Shown piece after piece: positions 1 through 5,990 of a stretch of 13,934 nucleotides of DNA; the stretch's first letter is position 1, and every line of letters begins with the position of its first letter. The notes beneath the pieces were generated by a model. It was not told the origin of the DNA and did not search any database. It saw nothing but the letters and a program-made list of their open reading frames with translations. Position numbers and translations under genes: made by a program. This DNA is from Cellvibrionaceae bacterium (GTDB lineage: Bacteria > Pseudomonadota > Gammaproteobacteria > Pseudomonadales > Cellvibrionaceae): contig JAGKXD010000101.1 in NCBI GenBank assembly GCA_021151525.1, positions 1 through 13,934 of the forward strand, read 5' to 3'.

Positions 1-13
1 ACTCCCTACTTAA
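1..13. repeat. Edge of a dispersed repeat (family A) cut by the window start
   Basis: The first 13 bases (ACTCCCTACTTAA) are the exact reverse complement of 6891-6903, the outer flank of the long inverted repeat near oxyR. The window therefore seems to begin inside the edge of another copy of that element. The match is short, so chance is possible, but the context fits: it lies just downstream of a gene on the minus strand, in intergenic sequence. Bases 14-86 hold nothing I recognise. There is no ATG on the minus strand there, so the xerC gene that usually follows DUF484 does not start within this stretch. Confidence 0.45.
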
Positions 14-86
14 TAATTAATTTGCAACACCAACAAAAAGCGCAATATTTTTGCTAGGTACTCTTAATGGCTACGACTGCAAAAAA

Positions 87-779
87 CTAACGCGGTAAAT
101 GCTTCGGCAAAATTCGATTCAACACTTCAGCAATGTAACTTAAAAATAAAGTGCCCATACTGGAGCGATAATAGTGAGGGTCGCGGTTGCCGACGGCGAG
201 TAAGCCGAAAGCATTGCCGTGAATGAGAGGGACTGTAGCAACTGAGCCAATTTCGTCGGCGTATTTGCCGAAGATAAATTGCATTTCTTTTGCACCTAAG
301 GTGCCGCACATGGCGCGGTTACTTTTGAGGATGGTGCCGACGTTATCACGCGCTGCAGCGAGGCTAACTACATGAGCTTGGCTGCTGGGGATTTTGTCGA
401 TGTTGCCGAAGAAAAATAAGCTGGTGTATTGGATATTAAAATCTTTATCGAAGCAGTAATAAAGTGCATCGACTATATCGCCAAGATCCTGACCTTCTAG
501 CAAAGTCAAAACAAGGCGTTTGGTTTTATCAAATAATTTATCGTTGTCGCGCGCATTGTCGAGCAGTTTGCTCAAGCGGTGGCGCATATCCATATTGCGT
601 TCGCGCAATACGGCGATTTGTCTTTCGATTAATGAAACGGCGCTGCCACTTTCGTGCGGCAATGACAGCTCGGCAAGCAAGTCGGGATAGGCTTCAAAAA
701 AATGCGGGTTCTCTTGCAGAAAGGCAGCCACTTGTTCTGGCTCTAAAGGATCGGCGAGTGTTTTTTTATTATCCGTCAT
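87..779 (-). CDS. DUF484 family protein
   Basis: 230-residue cytoplasmic protein of the DUF484 family, which in Pseudomonas and relatives lies between dapF and xerC. The biochemical role is unknown. The N-terminal part has the family signature around residues 15-62 (FLQENPHFFEAYPDLLAEL, then a charged helix with IERQIAVLRERN), likely coiled coil. Residues ~90-225 resemble a GAF-like sensor fold, ending in a 'VATVPL...GLLAVGNRDPHYY' stretch typical of GAF domains. The length is normal for the family. The start is an ATG whose upstream sequence on the minus strand (GGTGAAAGAGCA) offers a purine-rich ribosome site. It follows dapF by 93 bases, a gap filled by a small hairpin repeat, and is probably co-transcribed with it. 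Identity rests on sequence pattern plus gene order. Confidence 0.9.
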   Translation of the reverse strand: MTDNKKTLADPLEPEQVAAFLQENPHFFEAYPDLLAELSLPHESGSAVSLIERQIAVLRERNMDMRHRLSKLLDNARDNDKLFDKTKRLVLTLLEGQDLGDIVDALYYCFDKDFNIQYTSLFFFGNIDKIPSSQAHVVSLAAARDNVGTILKSNRAMCGTLGAKEMQFIFGKYADEIGSVATVPLIHGNAFGLLAVGNRDPHYYRSSMGTLFLSYIAEVLNRILPKHLPR

Positions 780-830
780 TGCTCTTTCACCTAATTAAAA
801 TATCAATTGATGTACGCAAAACTATATTGA

Positions 831-867
831 TCGTCATCGCTCGCAGAGCGAAGATGACGATTCCCTT
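831..867. repeat. Short hairpin repeat, family A, between dapF and DUF484
   Basis: TCGTCATC-GCTC (831-842) pairs with GAGC (846-849...) and GATGACGA (853-860), with a GAA bulge. The right side, 848-867, matches 6966-6985 of the large inverted repeat at 18 of 20 positions (GCGARGATGACGAYTCCCTT). It is therefore a degenerate, shortened copy of the same dispersed element. Read in the direction of the operon (minus) there is no T-run after the hairpin, so it is not a convincing terminator. It may still affect mRNA stability between dapF and DUF484. Confidence 0.6.
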
Positions 868-872
868 TTTAA

Positions 873-1703
873 TTAAATATTAACTTGCCCGTGAAATACG
901 GTAGTCGCTGGCCCAGTCATAATGACAGGATGGCCTTCACCCGCCCAGGTAATATGCAAACTGCCACCGGGCAAATTTACTTTTACATTTTCATTTAATA
1001 AATTGCGCAAACGACCTGCAACAACGGCAGCACATGCACCAGTTCCACACGCCAGTGTTTCGCCTGCGCTGCGTTCGAACACGCGTAAATCAATTTCAGT
1101 GGCAGAAATTTTTTGCATAAAACCAACGTTCACGCGCTGCGGAAAACGTGGGTGATGCTCAACACGCGGGCCAAGAATTTCTACTGGCGCCTTGCCAACA
1201 TGATCCACCAACATAACAGCATGTGGGTTGCCCATGGAAACAGAAGAAATTTCCAAGGTTTGGCCGTCAACATCGAGTTGGTAAGTTGCCGCTTTTGCAT
1301 CGGCAACGAATGGAATTTCCTGCGGAACCAAACGCGGAATTCCCATGTTGACGCTGACTTCACCTTTGTCGGTTACCAGCAATTCAATTAAACCACCGGC
1401 AGTTTCTACTTTGATTCTGCGCTTGCCGGTTAAACGGCGCTCACGCACAAACACTGCGAAGCAACGTGCACCGTTGCCGCAGTTTTCTACTTCGCTGCCG
1501 TCGCAATTAAAAATGCGATAACGAAAATCCACATCGGGATTTTCCGGATGTTCTACCAGCAACAATTGATCGCAGCCGATGCCAAAATGACGATCGGATA
1601 AATAGCGAATTTTTTCTGGTGTTAAACGCACGCTTTGACTTATGCCATCGATCACGATGAAGTCATTGCCAAGGCCATGCATTTTGCTAAAACGTAAGCG
1701 CAT
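873..1703 (-). CDS. dapF: Diaminopimelate epimerase
   Basis: Interconverts L,L- and meso-diaminopimelate in the cytoplasm. The meso form goes into peptidoglycan and is also the substrate of LysA, encoded just upstream. The protein is 276 residues, the normal length. Both catalytic cysteines of this cofactor-independent racemase family are in place: Cys75 in ENCGNGARC and Cys219 in ACGTGAC. The N-terminal signature FSKMHGLGNDFIVID (residues 5-19) and the substrate-binding SMGNPHAV (156-163) are also intact. The start ATG is preceded on the minus strand by TTGAGAAATTGAA, a weak ribosome site, but it matches the family start (MRLRFSKMHGLGND). It lies 141 bases after lysA, with a repeat element between, and is probably in the same transcription unit. 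Confidence 0.98.
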   Translation of the reverse strand: MRLRFSKMHGLGNDFIVIDGISQSVRLTPEKIRYLSDRHFGIGCDQLLLVEHPENPDVDFRYRIFNCDGSEVENCGNGARCFAVFVRERRLTGKRRIKVETAGGLIELLVTDKGEVSVNMGIPRLVPQEIPFVADAKAATYQLDVDGQTLEISSVSMGNPHAVMLVDHVGKAPVEILGPRVEHHPRFPQRVNVGFMQKISATEIDLRVFERSAGETLACGTGACAAVVAGRLRNLLNENVKVNLPGGSLHITWAGEGHPVIMTGPATTVFHGQVNI

Positions 1704-1728
1704 TTCAATTTCTCAATTGTTAAGAGTT

Positions 1729-1840
1729 TAACCCCCTCCTAACCTCCCCCTTGAAAAGGGGGAGGGACTAGAGCGCCCACTCTGAACAAGGTGAGGACTA
1801 AAGCTCTCCCCCCTTTTCAAGGGGGAGCTGGAGGGGGTTA
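1729..1840. repeat. Dispersed palindromic repeat, family B (CCCCCTCC...CTTGAAAAGG type)
   Basis: About 112-base element between lysA and dapF. The outer ends are inverted copies of each other (TAACCCCCTCC at 1729-1739 and GGAGGGGGTTA at 1830-1840). Each half also folds on itself: CCTCCCCCTT (1743-1752) with AAGGGGGAGG (1756-1765) is a perfect 10-bp stem with a 3-base loop, and CCCCCTT (1809-1815) pairs with AAGGGGG (1819-1825). C/G-tract palindromes of this kind are common intergenic repeats in Proteobacteria. A related copy lies at 5847-5975. It sits inside what should be the lysA-dapF operon and could stabilise or partly terminate the message. Confidence 0.8.
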
Positions 1841-1844
1841 CAAA

Positions 1845-3092
1845 TCACTCAGGAATTACCGCTTCCCCACGCAACATATCATCTATGGTTTCACGTGTGC
1901 GCACCAGATGCATTTGGTCACCATCCACAATGACTTCAGCCGCTCGGCCGCGAGTGTTGTAGTTGGAACTCATGCTAAAACCGTAGGCACCTGTAGACAT
2001 CATGGAGAGCAAATCGCCGGGTTCAATAGCGAGTTCGCGATCTTTACCCAAGAAGTCGCCAGTTTCGCAAATGGGGCCAACCAGATCCCATTTTTTGGCT
2101 TGCTCTGCACGCGGCTTCACTGCGCGGATATCTTGCCAGGCTTGATACAAGGATGGGCGGATATTGTCGTTCATCGCTGCGTCTATAATCGCAAAATTTT
2201 TGTGCTCGGTCGGCTTCAAATACAACACCTTGGTCAAAAGTACGCCAGCATTGGCGCTGATAGAGCGACCGGGTTCGAACATCAAACTCAATTTGCGATC
2301 GCCCAATTTGGCTTTGAGTGCGGCCATATAATCAGCAACTTCGGGCGGGGTTTCGTTGCGATAGGTCACGCCCAAACCGCCACCCAAATCCAAGTGATGT
2401 ATATGGATATTGTTTGCAGCCAACTCATCGATCAACGCCAAAACGCGATCAAGCGCATCGAGGAAGGGCGTTAATTGAGTTAACTGCGAACCAATATGGC
2501 AATCTACACCTTGAATCGACAAGCTCGGCAATTGTGCCGCGCGCGCGTAAACCGCTGGAGCGCGCTTGATGTCGATACCAAATTTGTTTTCTTTCAAGCC
2601 GGTGGAAATGTAGGGATGAGTGTTGGCATCCACATCGGGATTCACGCGCAGGGAGATATTCGCGACCATGCCTTTTTCAGCAGCCACTTGCGCAAGCACT
2701 TCAAGCTCAGCTTCAGATTCCACGTTAAAGCAGAAAATACCCACATCCAGCGCTCGCGCCATCTCTTCTGGGGTTTTGCCCACGCCCGAAAACACGATTT
2801 TGGATGGATTGCCGCCAGCGCGCAGCACTCGCTCAAGTTCGCCCAGAGACACAATATCGAAACCCGCGCCAAGTTTGGCGAGCAGGTTCAAGATGCCAAG
2901 GTTGGAGTTGGCTTTTATCGCATAGCAAATCATGCCGGGGTGTGTGCCCAAGGCTTCTGAATAGGACAAATAATGTTGGGTAAAGGCCGCTCGGCTGTAA
3001 ACGTAGGTAGGCGTGCCAAAGCGGGCTGCAACAGCGGCGAGGGGAGTATCTTCTGCGTAAAGTTCGCCGTTGCGTTCAGTAAAATGCTGCAT
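1845..3092 (-). CDS. lysA: Diaminopimelate decarboxylase
   Basis: Converts meso-diaminopimelate to L-lysine plus CO2; a PLP enzyme of fold type III (alanine racemase-like, decarboxylase group IV). 415 residues, full length. Visible key residues are the PLP lysine Lys60 in CYAIKANSN, His199 in DCHIGSQ, the glycine-rich phosphate loop DLGGGLGV (235-242), EPGRS (273-277), and the C-terminal active-site Cys342/Glu343 in GPICETGDFLG with Tyr370 in TGAYGFSMSSNYN. It lies between lptM (54-base gap) and dapF on the same strand, the standard gene order in Pseudomonas-like genomes. The start ATG gives the expected N-terminus (MQHFTERNGELYAED). A 227-codon antisense ORF within it is a reading-frame shadow. 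Confidence 0.98.
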   Translation of the reverse strand: MQHFTERNGELYAEDTPLAAVAARFGTPTYVYSRAAFTQHYLSYSEALGTHPGMICYAIKANSNLGILNLLAKLGAGFDIVSLGELERVLRAGGNPSKIVFSGVGKTPEEMARALDVGIFCFNVESEAELEVLAQVAAEKGMVANISLRVNPDVDANTHPYISTGLKENKFGIDIKRAPAVYARAAQLPSLSIQGVDCHIGSQLTQLTPFLDALDRVLALIDELAANNIHIHHLDLGGGLGVTYRNETPPEVADYMAALKAKLGDRKLSLMFEPGRSISANAGVLLTKVLYLKPTEHKNFAIIDAAMNDNIRPSLYQAWQDIRAVKPRAEQAKKWDLVGPICETGDFLGKDRELAIEPGDLLSMMSTGAYGFSMSSNYNTRGRAAEVIVDGDQMHLVRTRETIDDMLRGEAVIPE

Positions 3093-3146
3093 AAAAAACT
3101 CTATCTACTTAGAAATGAATCTGGGAAAAATGAAAGCTAGGGTTGA

Positions 3147-3368
3147 TTAATAACCGGTGGATGCTGGTTTAGCGTCCTGTTTAGACTCTGGCTTGGTGTC
3201 TTTTTTAGACTCCTGCTTAGAATCTTGCTGGGATTGAGTCGTTGCACCCGGGGCAGTTTTGGCGTCGGGTGAGGGCTTTGCAGACTGCGGCAAATAGAGC
3301 GGGCCTTTTTGACCGCACGCAGCCAATAAGACAACCAATACGCCGCACAATAGCGATGTTTTTTTCAT
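3147..3368 (-). CDS. lptM: LptM-type lipoprotein (YifL family)
   Basis: 73-residue lipoprotein. In E. coli, LptM (formerly YifL) is an outer-membrane lipoprotein that helps the LptD/LptE lipopolysaccharide translocon mature. Visible here: a positively charged start (MKK), a hydrophobic stretch, the lipobox L15-A16-A17-C18, and the family signature CGQKGPLYLP directly after the lipidated cysteine. The rest (residues ~30-73) is a low-complexity, charged tail of repeated K-x-(E/D)-S-K-x-D units, likely disordered. I chose the ATG at 3366-3368 because it starts with MKK; a GTG nine bases upstream would add three residues with no benefit. Its position directly before lysA is conserved in Pseudomonas-like genomes, where the gene is also called lppL. 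Confidence 0.9.
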   Translation of the reverse strand: MKKTSLLCGVLVVLLAACGQKGPLYLPQSAKPSPDAKTAPGATTQSQQDSKQESKKDTKPESKQDAKPASTGY

Positions 3369-3398
3369 GCAAACCACCCGTTTTAATCCCCCAACAAG

Positions 3399-3416
3399 GG
3401 TTCCCCAGCGGGAACC
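3399..3416. other. Stable hairpin in the presumed lptM leader
   Basis: GGTTCCC (3399-3405) and GGGAACC (3410-3416) form a perfect 7-bp stem with a CAGC loop (GCTG on the minus strand). It lies 30 bases upstream of the lptM start, inside the expected 5' untranslated region. There is no T-run on either side, so it is not an intrinsic terminator. It could protect or regulate the message; no function is established. Confidence 0.45.
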
Positions 3417-3428
3417 TAAACGACGGGC

Positions 3429-3434
3429 AGTATA
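3429..3434 (-). promoter_or_regulatory. Candidate -10 box upstream of lptM
   Basis: On the minus strand this reads TATACT, five of six matches to TATAAT, about 60 bases upstream of the lptM ATG. A promoter is expected here because the preceding AraC gene is 117 bases away. No good -35 box is seen at 16-18 bases (TAGCCG or ATAGCC), so this is a weak call. Confidence 0.3.
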
Positions 3435-3485
3435 ACCGCAATACCGCAGGGCGGCTATGAATCGAGCAGGCAGAAAATCACAGAA

Positions 3486-4685
3486 CTAGTTCGTCAATTC
3501 CGGTGCTTGGCGCACTTGACGGTATTCAGAGGGTGTTTGGCCAACAATTTTCTTGAAGAAGGTGTTGAACACCGATTTGCTGTTAAAACCCACTTCCAAA
3601 TAAATGTCGGTAATGGTTTTATCTCTATTTTTGGGATCGATCAGAATTTTTTTAGCTTCTTCAATACGGTAGTTATTGATGAACTCATAAAAATTATTGT
3701 CGAAATGGCGATTGATAATCATGGATAAATCGCGTGCGGGTATGGCCAATCGTTCAGCGAGCACATCTAGCGTGATGTCTGCCATTAAGTAAGGCTTTTC
3801 ACTGCGCATAACGCTGTCAATTTTTTCAGCATACTCAGGGTTGAGCAGTTTTTCCTGCGCCGGTTTTTTCGCAGGTTCTGGCTCCTTTTTCTGACGTACA
3901 GCTTCAAAGTTGGCGAAGTAGCGCATGCTGGTGAACACCAAGGTGCACACCAACACAAAGGTTACGTAATAGCCACTCAAGCCGATAAATTCGAAGAAAG
4001 ACAAGTTGTAGTGTTGGAAATCGAAGTGCATGACCACGCCAATAAATTTAGCGAGCCCCAAAAACACTTCCATAATGGTTACGATTAAAAAACCAACGAC
4101 CAACAGTTTTAACCAAAACACATCGACTTTTTCAATGTTGGAATGAGTTGCCTTCAACAAATCTTTGTATTTCAAAATCAAACGGAAACAGGCAACACAG
4201 TAAATTACACGCAAAATTTTACACAGGAAATCAGAGGTAATGTAATGCGCGCTGTACACAAAAATCTCGTGATTAATCCACTCTAAACGCTGCGCCAAGG
4301 GAAAGCGGAAATAAGTGGCGATCATAAAAATCGCGTAGATCACAATAGGAATTAAATGGTAATAATCTTTGCGGCGAATATGGAAATCGCGAAAGATCAG
4401 CGACTTCACATAGAAATATAAAAGTGCAGCATCAATGTAATAAGCAAAGCTGCCCAAAAAATAAATTTGCGGCGCATTGTTGCGCACTGTGTGTTTAAAC
4501 TCTGCCCCCCACATCATTAATTCATGCAGCGGAATACAGGCGTGAGTTAACAGGAATGCAGCGAGAAAATAATTGCTGATATTTTTGGGCGGATTGGTTG
4601 CCACCAAGAGCGCAGCGAACAGCACACAGAGCATGGATGTCATTAATAAAATAACATCGTGAAAATTAAATACAACTTGGTTCAT
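3486..4685 (-). CDS. Membrane-anchored AraC-family transcriptional regulator
   Basis: 399-residue protein. Residues 1-255 are a membrane domain with about seven helices (roughly 9-29, 36-57, 72-97, 109-127, 150-171, 189-215, 227-253). A charged, proline-rich linker follows (KKEPEPAKKPAQEK, 266-279). Residues ~285-392 form an AraC-type double helix-turn-helix: the first HTH is around LDVLAERLAIPARDLSMIINRHF, then the signature ITDIYLEVGFNSKSVFNTFFKKIVGQTPSEYR. The design implies a receptor that binds DNA while in the inner membrane. Its signal is unknown; proteins of this layout often control neighbouring carbohydrate-use genes. It is divergent from the esterase at 5018, which is a plausible target (inference). 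The start ATG has a purine-rich AGAGAGAG just upstream on the minus strand. Confidence 0.88.
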   Translation of the reverse strand: MNQVVFNFHDVILLMTSMLCVLFAALLVATNPPKNISNYFLAAFLLTHACIPLHELMMWGAEFKHTVRNNAPQIYFLGSFAYYIDAALLYFYVKSLIFRDFHIRRKDYYHLIPIVIYAIFMIATYFRFPLAQRLEWINHEIFVYSAHYITSDFLCKILRVIYCVACFRLILKYKDLLKATHSNIEKVDVFWLKLLVVGFLIVTIMEVFLGLAKFIGVVMHFDFQHYNLSFFEFIGLSGYYVTFVLVCTLVFTSMRYFANFEAVRQKKEPEPAKKPAQEKLLNPEYAEKIDSVMRSEKPYLMADITLDVLAERLAIPARDLSMIINRHFDNNFYEFINNYRIEEAKKILIDPKNRDKTITDIYLEVGFNSKSVFNTFFKKIVGQTPSEYRQVRQAPELTN

Positions 4686-4882
4686 GCCAGGCTCTCTCTT
4701 CTCTCGAACTCAGAATGGCTTATCTGTAGCTTGATGATTAAGCCCGGATAAACTCTGATTTTTATAGTTCTTTATAGATGCAGCTGTATCGATCCGCTCT
4801 CACGCGGCTGCCGATCCCCATTATGGCAAAAAAAATCGGGTCGCATGAAGAAAATTACACCCATCTAGGATAAAGGTTTGCT

Positions 4883-4936
4883 ATGGTATTCAGCGTTAGT
4901 AAACTCAATCGCTTTTACAACAAATTGGGATGCTAA
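4883..4936 (+). CDS. Putative 17-residue leader peptide
   Basis: ATG to TAA, 17 codons: MVFSVSKLNRFYNKLGC. AAAGG at 4872-4876, six bases before the ATG, is a better ribosome site than those of most genes in this window. The ORF stops 16 bases before a strong intrinsic terminator, so a short transcript would end just after it. The peptide has no signal sequence or membrane segment. It shows no run of one amino acid of the kind seen in trp or his leaders, though it contains Phe, Phe-Tyr and paired Asn/Lys codons. I do not recognise it. It may be a leader peptide for attenuation, a small independent peptide gene, or chance. Confidence 0.4.
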   Translation: MVFSVSKLNRFYNKLGC

Positions 4937-4960
4937 TCGGTCAATACGCGCGGGCATCTC
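4927..4960 (+). promoter_or_regulatory. Candidate antiterminator hairpin overlapping the leader ORF stop
   Basis: GGGATGC (4927-4933, the last codons of the small ORF) can pair with GCATCTC (4954-4960), seven pairs including one G-U, with a 20-base loop. The second segment is also the left arm of the terminator, so the two structures exclude each other. A ribosome at the UAA (4934-4936) would cover the first segment and free the terminator, which is the logic of classical translational attenuation. Based on visual pairing only. Confidence 0.35.
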
Positions 4961-4987
4961 TACTCACCTAGAGATGCCTTTCTATTT
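4953..4987 (+). terminator. Intrinsic terminator (attenuator) before the esterase gene
   Basis: GGCATCTCTA (4953-4962) and TAGAGATGCC (4969-4978) form a perfect 10-bp stem with a CTCACC loop, followed by TTTCTATTT (4979-4987). No conventional plus-strand gene lies upstream, so it ends a short RNA starting in this intergenic region, or attenuates the esterase gene beginning at 5018. Confidence 0.8.
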
Positions 4988-5017
4988 CCCCTGATTAATA
5001 ATATTAATGGGACGCTT

Positions 5018-5818
5018 ATGACCAGCTTCATTTTTCGATCGATTATCATCGCACTGAGCATTTTAACGCTACAAGCCTGCAGCAACCTGCCACAACAATC
5101 TGTTACTCATCTCTATATCGCATCCGACTCGACTGCAACCGATTACAGCACGGAAGAAGATTACAAAACCAAGCGCTATCCACAAACAGGATGGGGCCAA
5201 GTATTCCAACCTTTGTTTACACCTGAATCGCTCGCGCGCTTAAAAAATTTGCATGTGGCTAGCAAAGTGGTGGTTGATGATAAAGCCAAAGGCGGCCGCA
5301 GTACGCGCAGCTTTTTTGAAGAAGGGCGCTGGCGCGAAATTTACGATGCCTTGCAACCCGGCGATTTAGTCTTAATTCAATTCGGCCACAACGATCAATC
5401 CAAAGAAAAAGTAGATCGCTACACACCTATAGAGGGCTATAAACAGTATTTGCGCTTGTATGTTGAGCAAGTTCGCGCAAAAAAAGCGCGCCCAATTTTG
5501 ATTACCTCGGTAAACCGCAATTACCCTTGGGTGAATGCTAAGCTGCAAAACAGCCACGGCGATTATCCGCAAGCCGTGAAGGATATTGGCAAAGAAATGA
5601 AGGTAGATGTGATCGACCTGACGCAGCTTTCCATCGATCATTTCACCGCCAAAGGCGAAGCCTACGTAAGCGACAATTACTTTATGCACTTAGCCAAAGG
5701 CCAGTACCCGGGTTATCCAGAAGGGCTAAATGACAACTCCCATTTCAAACCAGAAGGGGCAGCGGCTGTGGCGAATTTGGTGTTTGAAGCGCTGACCAAA
5801 TTGCCTGCAAAGCCTTAA
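5018..5818 (+). CDS. SGNH/GDSL esterase lipoprotein, rhamnogalacturonan acetylesterase type (CE12-like)
   Basis: 266-residue predicted lipoprotein esterase. Residues 1-21 are a lipoprotein signal with lipobox L18-Q19-A20-C21. The SGNH blocks follow in order: nucleophile Ser38 in IASDSTATDYS, the oxyanion glycine in KGGRSTRSF (91-99), the Asn block IQFGHNDQS (120-128, Asn125), and the catalytic Asp239/His242 in NDNSHFKPEGA. This pattern, with GWGQ after the Ser block and HNDQ, fits carbohydrate esterase family 12, whose members remove acetyl groups from rhamnogalacturonan or xylan. It is probably anchored in a membrane facing the periplasm or cell surface. The start ATG has GGGACG about four bases upstream. 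It is divergent from the AraC regulator and preceded by an attenuator-like leader. The exact substrate cannot be read from the sequence. Confidence 0.88.
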   Translation: MTSFIFRSIIIALSILTLQACSNLPQQSVTHLYIASDSTATDYSTEEDYKTKRYPQTGWGQVFQPLFTPESLARLKNLHVASKVVVDDKAKGGRSTRSFFEEGRWREIYDALQPGDLVLIQFGHNDQSKEKVDRYTPIEGYKQYLRLYVEQVRAKKARPILITSVNRNYPWVNAKLQNSHGDYPQAVKDIGKEMKVDVIDLTQLSIDHFTAKGEAYVSDNYFMHLAKGQYPGYPEGLNDNSHFKPEGAAAVANLVFEALTKLPAKP

Positions 5819-5846
5819 ACTCTTTACACCGCTCACCCTGAACCGG

Positions 5847-5975
5847 TTAACCCCTCCCAACCTCCCCCTTGTTAGAGGGAGGGGCTGAACCTCCTAAGCT
5901 CGGAGCAATCCCCCTCTTTAGCAAAGAGGGGCTAGGGGAGATTTGAAATTTTTATGCCCCCTTTTCAAAAGGGGA
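5847..5975. repeat. Dispersed palindromic repeat, family B, with extra hairpin
   Basis: AACCCCTCCCAACCTCCCCCTTG at the left (from 5849) resembles the left end of the element at 1729-1840. Its inverted partner is at about 5908-5940, where CCCCTCTTT (5912-5920) and AAAGAGGGG (5923...5932) form a local hairpin. A further perfect palindrome, CCCCTTTT (5958-5965)/AAAAGGGG (5967-5974), follows. The repeat fills the space between the converging esterase and epimerase genes, so these stems may serve as a two-way transcription end, though no strong T-run is present. Confidence 0.7.
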
Positions 5976-5990
5976 GTTTGATTACCCCCG

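Larger units (their letters stand above)
4686..5017. other. 332-base divergent intergenic region, AraC regulator / esterase
   Basis: No conventional gene. Going rightwards it holds AT-rich sequence with TATAGT-like boxes (4763-4777) lacking matched -35 boxes; a small CCGC/GCGG hairpin (4794-4807); a 17-codon ORF (4883-4936); a strong intrinsic terminator (4953-4987); and the esterase ribosome site (about 5008-5013). Only 30 bases lie between the terminator's T-tract and the esterase ATG, too few for a full promoter plus ribosome site that avoids the terminator. Esterase transcripts probably begin further left and must read through the terminator. Confidence 0.6.

Noticed and set aside
831..867. 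Hairpin followed by TTCCCTTTTT as an intrinsic terminator
   Set aside because: The T-rich side lies on the plus strand, where no gene precedes it. In the operon's direction there is no T-run. Its similarity to the repeat near oxyR explains it better.
1791..2474. 227-codon plus-strand ORF
   Set aside because: It is antisense to lysA, whose family motifs are intact along the whole stretch. It has no recognisable domain and begins inside a repeat.
3180..3240. Short tandem-like sequence in lptM as a DNA repeat or CRISPR remnant
   Set aside because: It encodes a low-complexity K/S/D-rich tail. The units are irregular, with no spacer structure.
4866..4871. TAGGAT as a -10 box for the small leader ORF
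   Set aside because: No acceptable -35 box, and transcription would start only a few bases before the ATG, removing the ribosome site.
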